The position numbers and the translations under genes were made by a program. Source: Anaerococcus hydrogenalis DSM 7454 (GTDB lineage Bacteria > Bacillota > Clostridia > Tissierellales > Peptoniphilaceae). Taken from it: a stretch of DNA of 64,000 bases. Below the pieces are notes generated by a model. It saw only the letters and a list, made by a program, of their open reading frames with translations, was not told the origin of the DNA and did no database searches. Within the stretch, counting starts at the first letter, position 1, and the number at the start of each line of letters is the position of its first letter. Positions 63,685-64,000 of this stretch are shown here, in pieces. Location of the stretch: assembly GCF_000173355.1 (NCBI RefSeq), contig NZ_ABXA01000012.1:1-64000 (forward strand), in the 5' to 3' direction.

Positions 63685-64000
63685 TTGTTTTTTTATTCGT
63701 TTGGTCTAAATCACCATAAAGCAGGAATTGATATTCGTGAAAAAGTGCATTTTAAGGATTCTGATATTATTGATGCAAGTGAGATTTTGGAAAATGAAGG
63801 TTTTGATGAAGTTGTAATTCTTTCAACTTGTAATAGGTCAGAAATTTTTGCCTTGACTAGTGAGGACAAATTTTCGGATGATTTTTTTGTGAAATTTTTT
63901 GAAAATTATTTTTCTCTTGATGGTCTTTCTTCTTTTATTTTTATAAAAAAAGATTTGGATGCCATTAACCATCTTTTTTCTTTAACTTGTGGTCTCGATT
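63685..64000 (+). CDS. hemA: Glutamyl-tRNA reductase, 5' part, cut by the window end
   Basis: TTG start at 63685 after AAGGGGG. The translated part reads FFYSFGLNHHKAGIDIREKVHF, then EVVILSTCNRSEIFAL, which holds the catalytic Cys of the family, and HLFSLTCGLD at the window edge. The enzyme reduces glutamyl-tRNA to glutamate-1-semialdehyde, the first step of tetrapyrrole (siroheme, cobalamin, heme) synthesis, and uses the product of gltX. The siroheme-containing AsrC gives it an obvious role here. About 105 codons are present. Confidence 0.9.
   Translation, partial: MFFYSFGLNHHKAGIDIREKVHFKDSDIIDASEILENEGFDEVVILSTCNRSEIFALTSEDKFSDDFFVKFFENYFSLDGLSSFIFIKKDLDAINHLFSLTCGLD

Overview
The window reads as a chromosomal segment of a low-GC, anaerobic, Gram-positive-type bacterium. 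The composition is about 30% GC with strong AGGAGG ribosome binding sites. The gene content (asrABC sulfite reductase, K+-dependent membrane pyrophosphatase, HemZ-like radical SAM enzyme, WalJ-like hydrolase, a sortase-type surface protein) and the order gltX-cysS-rlmB-rae1-sigma fit Firmicutes. A Peptoniphilaceae member such as Anaerococcus or a relative is my best guess, but that is inference. I saw no tRNA, rRNA or CRISPR array.

Layout. 0-2 kb: a decayed radical SAM gene, a terminator-targeting MITE-like element and a two-gene ABC system on the minus strand. 2-7.4 kb: translation cluster gltX, cysS, rlmB, rae1 and an RpoD-like sigma factor in the place where Bacillus has sigH. 7.4-11.3 kb: tandem terminators, a second MITE copy, two tiny membrane proteins and a long coiled-coil surface protein. 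11.6-18.5 kb: PfoR-like IIC protein, M20 amidohydrolase, repeats, a degenerate nucleoside hydrolase, a FUSC protein and a NatAB-like ABC system. 18.7-27.8 kb: cupin, uracil-DNA-glycosylase-like protein, ECF S component, PPC protein, HAD-CpXC fusion, HemZ-like enzyme, Cof hydrolase, WalJ, TtcA-like protein and UppP. 27.9-31.8 kb: a small surface-polysaccharide operon (two glycosyltransferases, Wzz-like protein, degenerate BY-kinase-like ATPase, SH3 lipoprotein). 32.1-35.5 kb: asrABC plus a ferritin-like protein. 35.7-38.6 kb: GntR/ABC operon and a CorA transporter. 38.7-47.1 kb: TraX, HppA, KdgT and YitT, with many dispersed palindromic repeats and a tandem pair of Fst-like type I toxin-antitoxin loci, one of them broken. 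47.2-54.8 kb: divergent peptidases, an unrecognised accessory gene, a CPBP protease and a large membrane protein. 55-56.6 kb: orphan regulator and an FMN riboswitch with RibU. 57.4-60 kb: tsaE-tsaB-rimI-tsaD. 60-62.6 kb: S41 lipoprotein peptidase and ROK kinase. 62.6-63.45 kb: a dense repeat cluster. 63.7 kb to the end: start of hemA.

Three things stand out. First, a family of paired dispersed palindromes (outer end GAGATCTCTCGAC, inner end CTCGAGATGGGT) lies in intergenic DNA. Their loops carry nested hairpins whose arms vary in a compensatory way, which suggests selection on structure, and one unit appears to carry a gene. Second, a roughly 170-bp MITE-like element sits twice beside duplicated terminator hairpins. 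Third, at least ten otherwise normal genes are broken by single-base changes in A or T runs. Several are expected to be essential, so sequencing or assembly error is the first explanation. Those genes are typed here as pseudogenes only because they do not translate in one frame as given.
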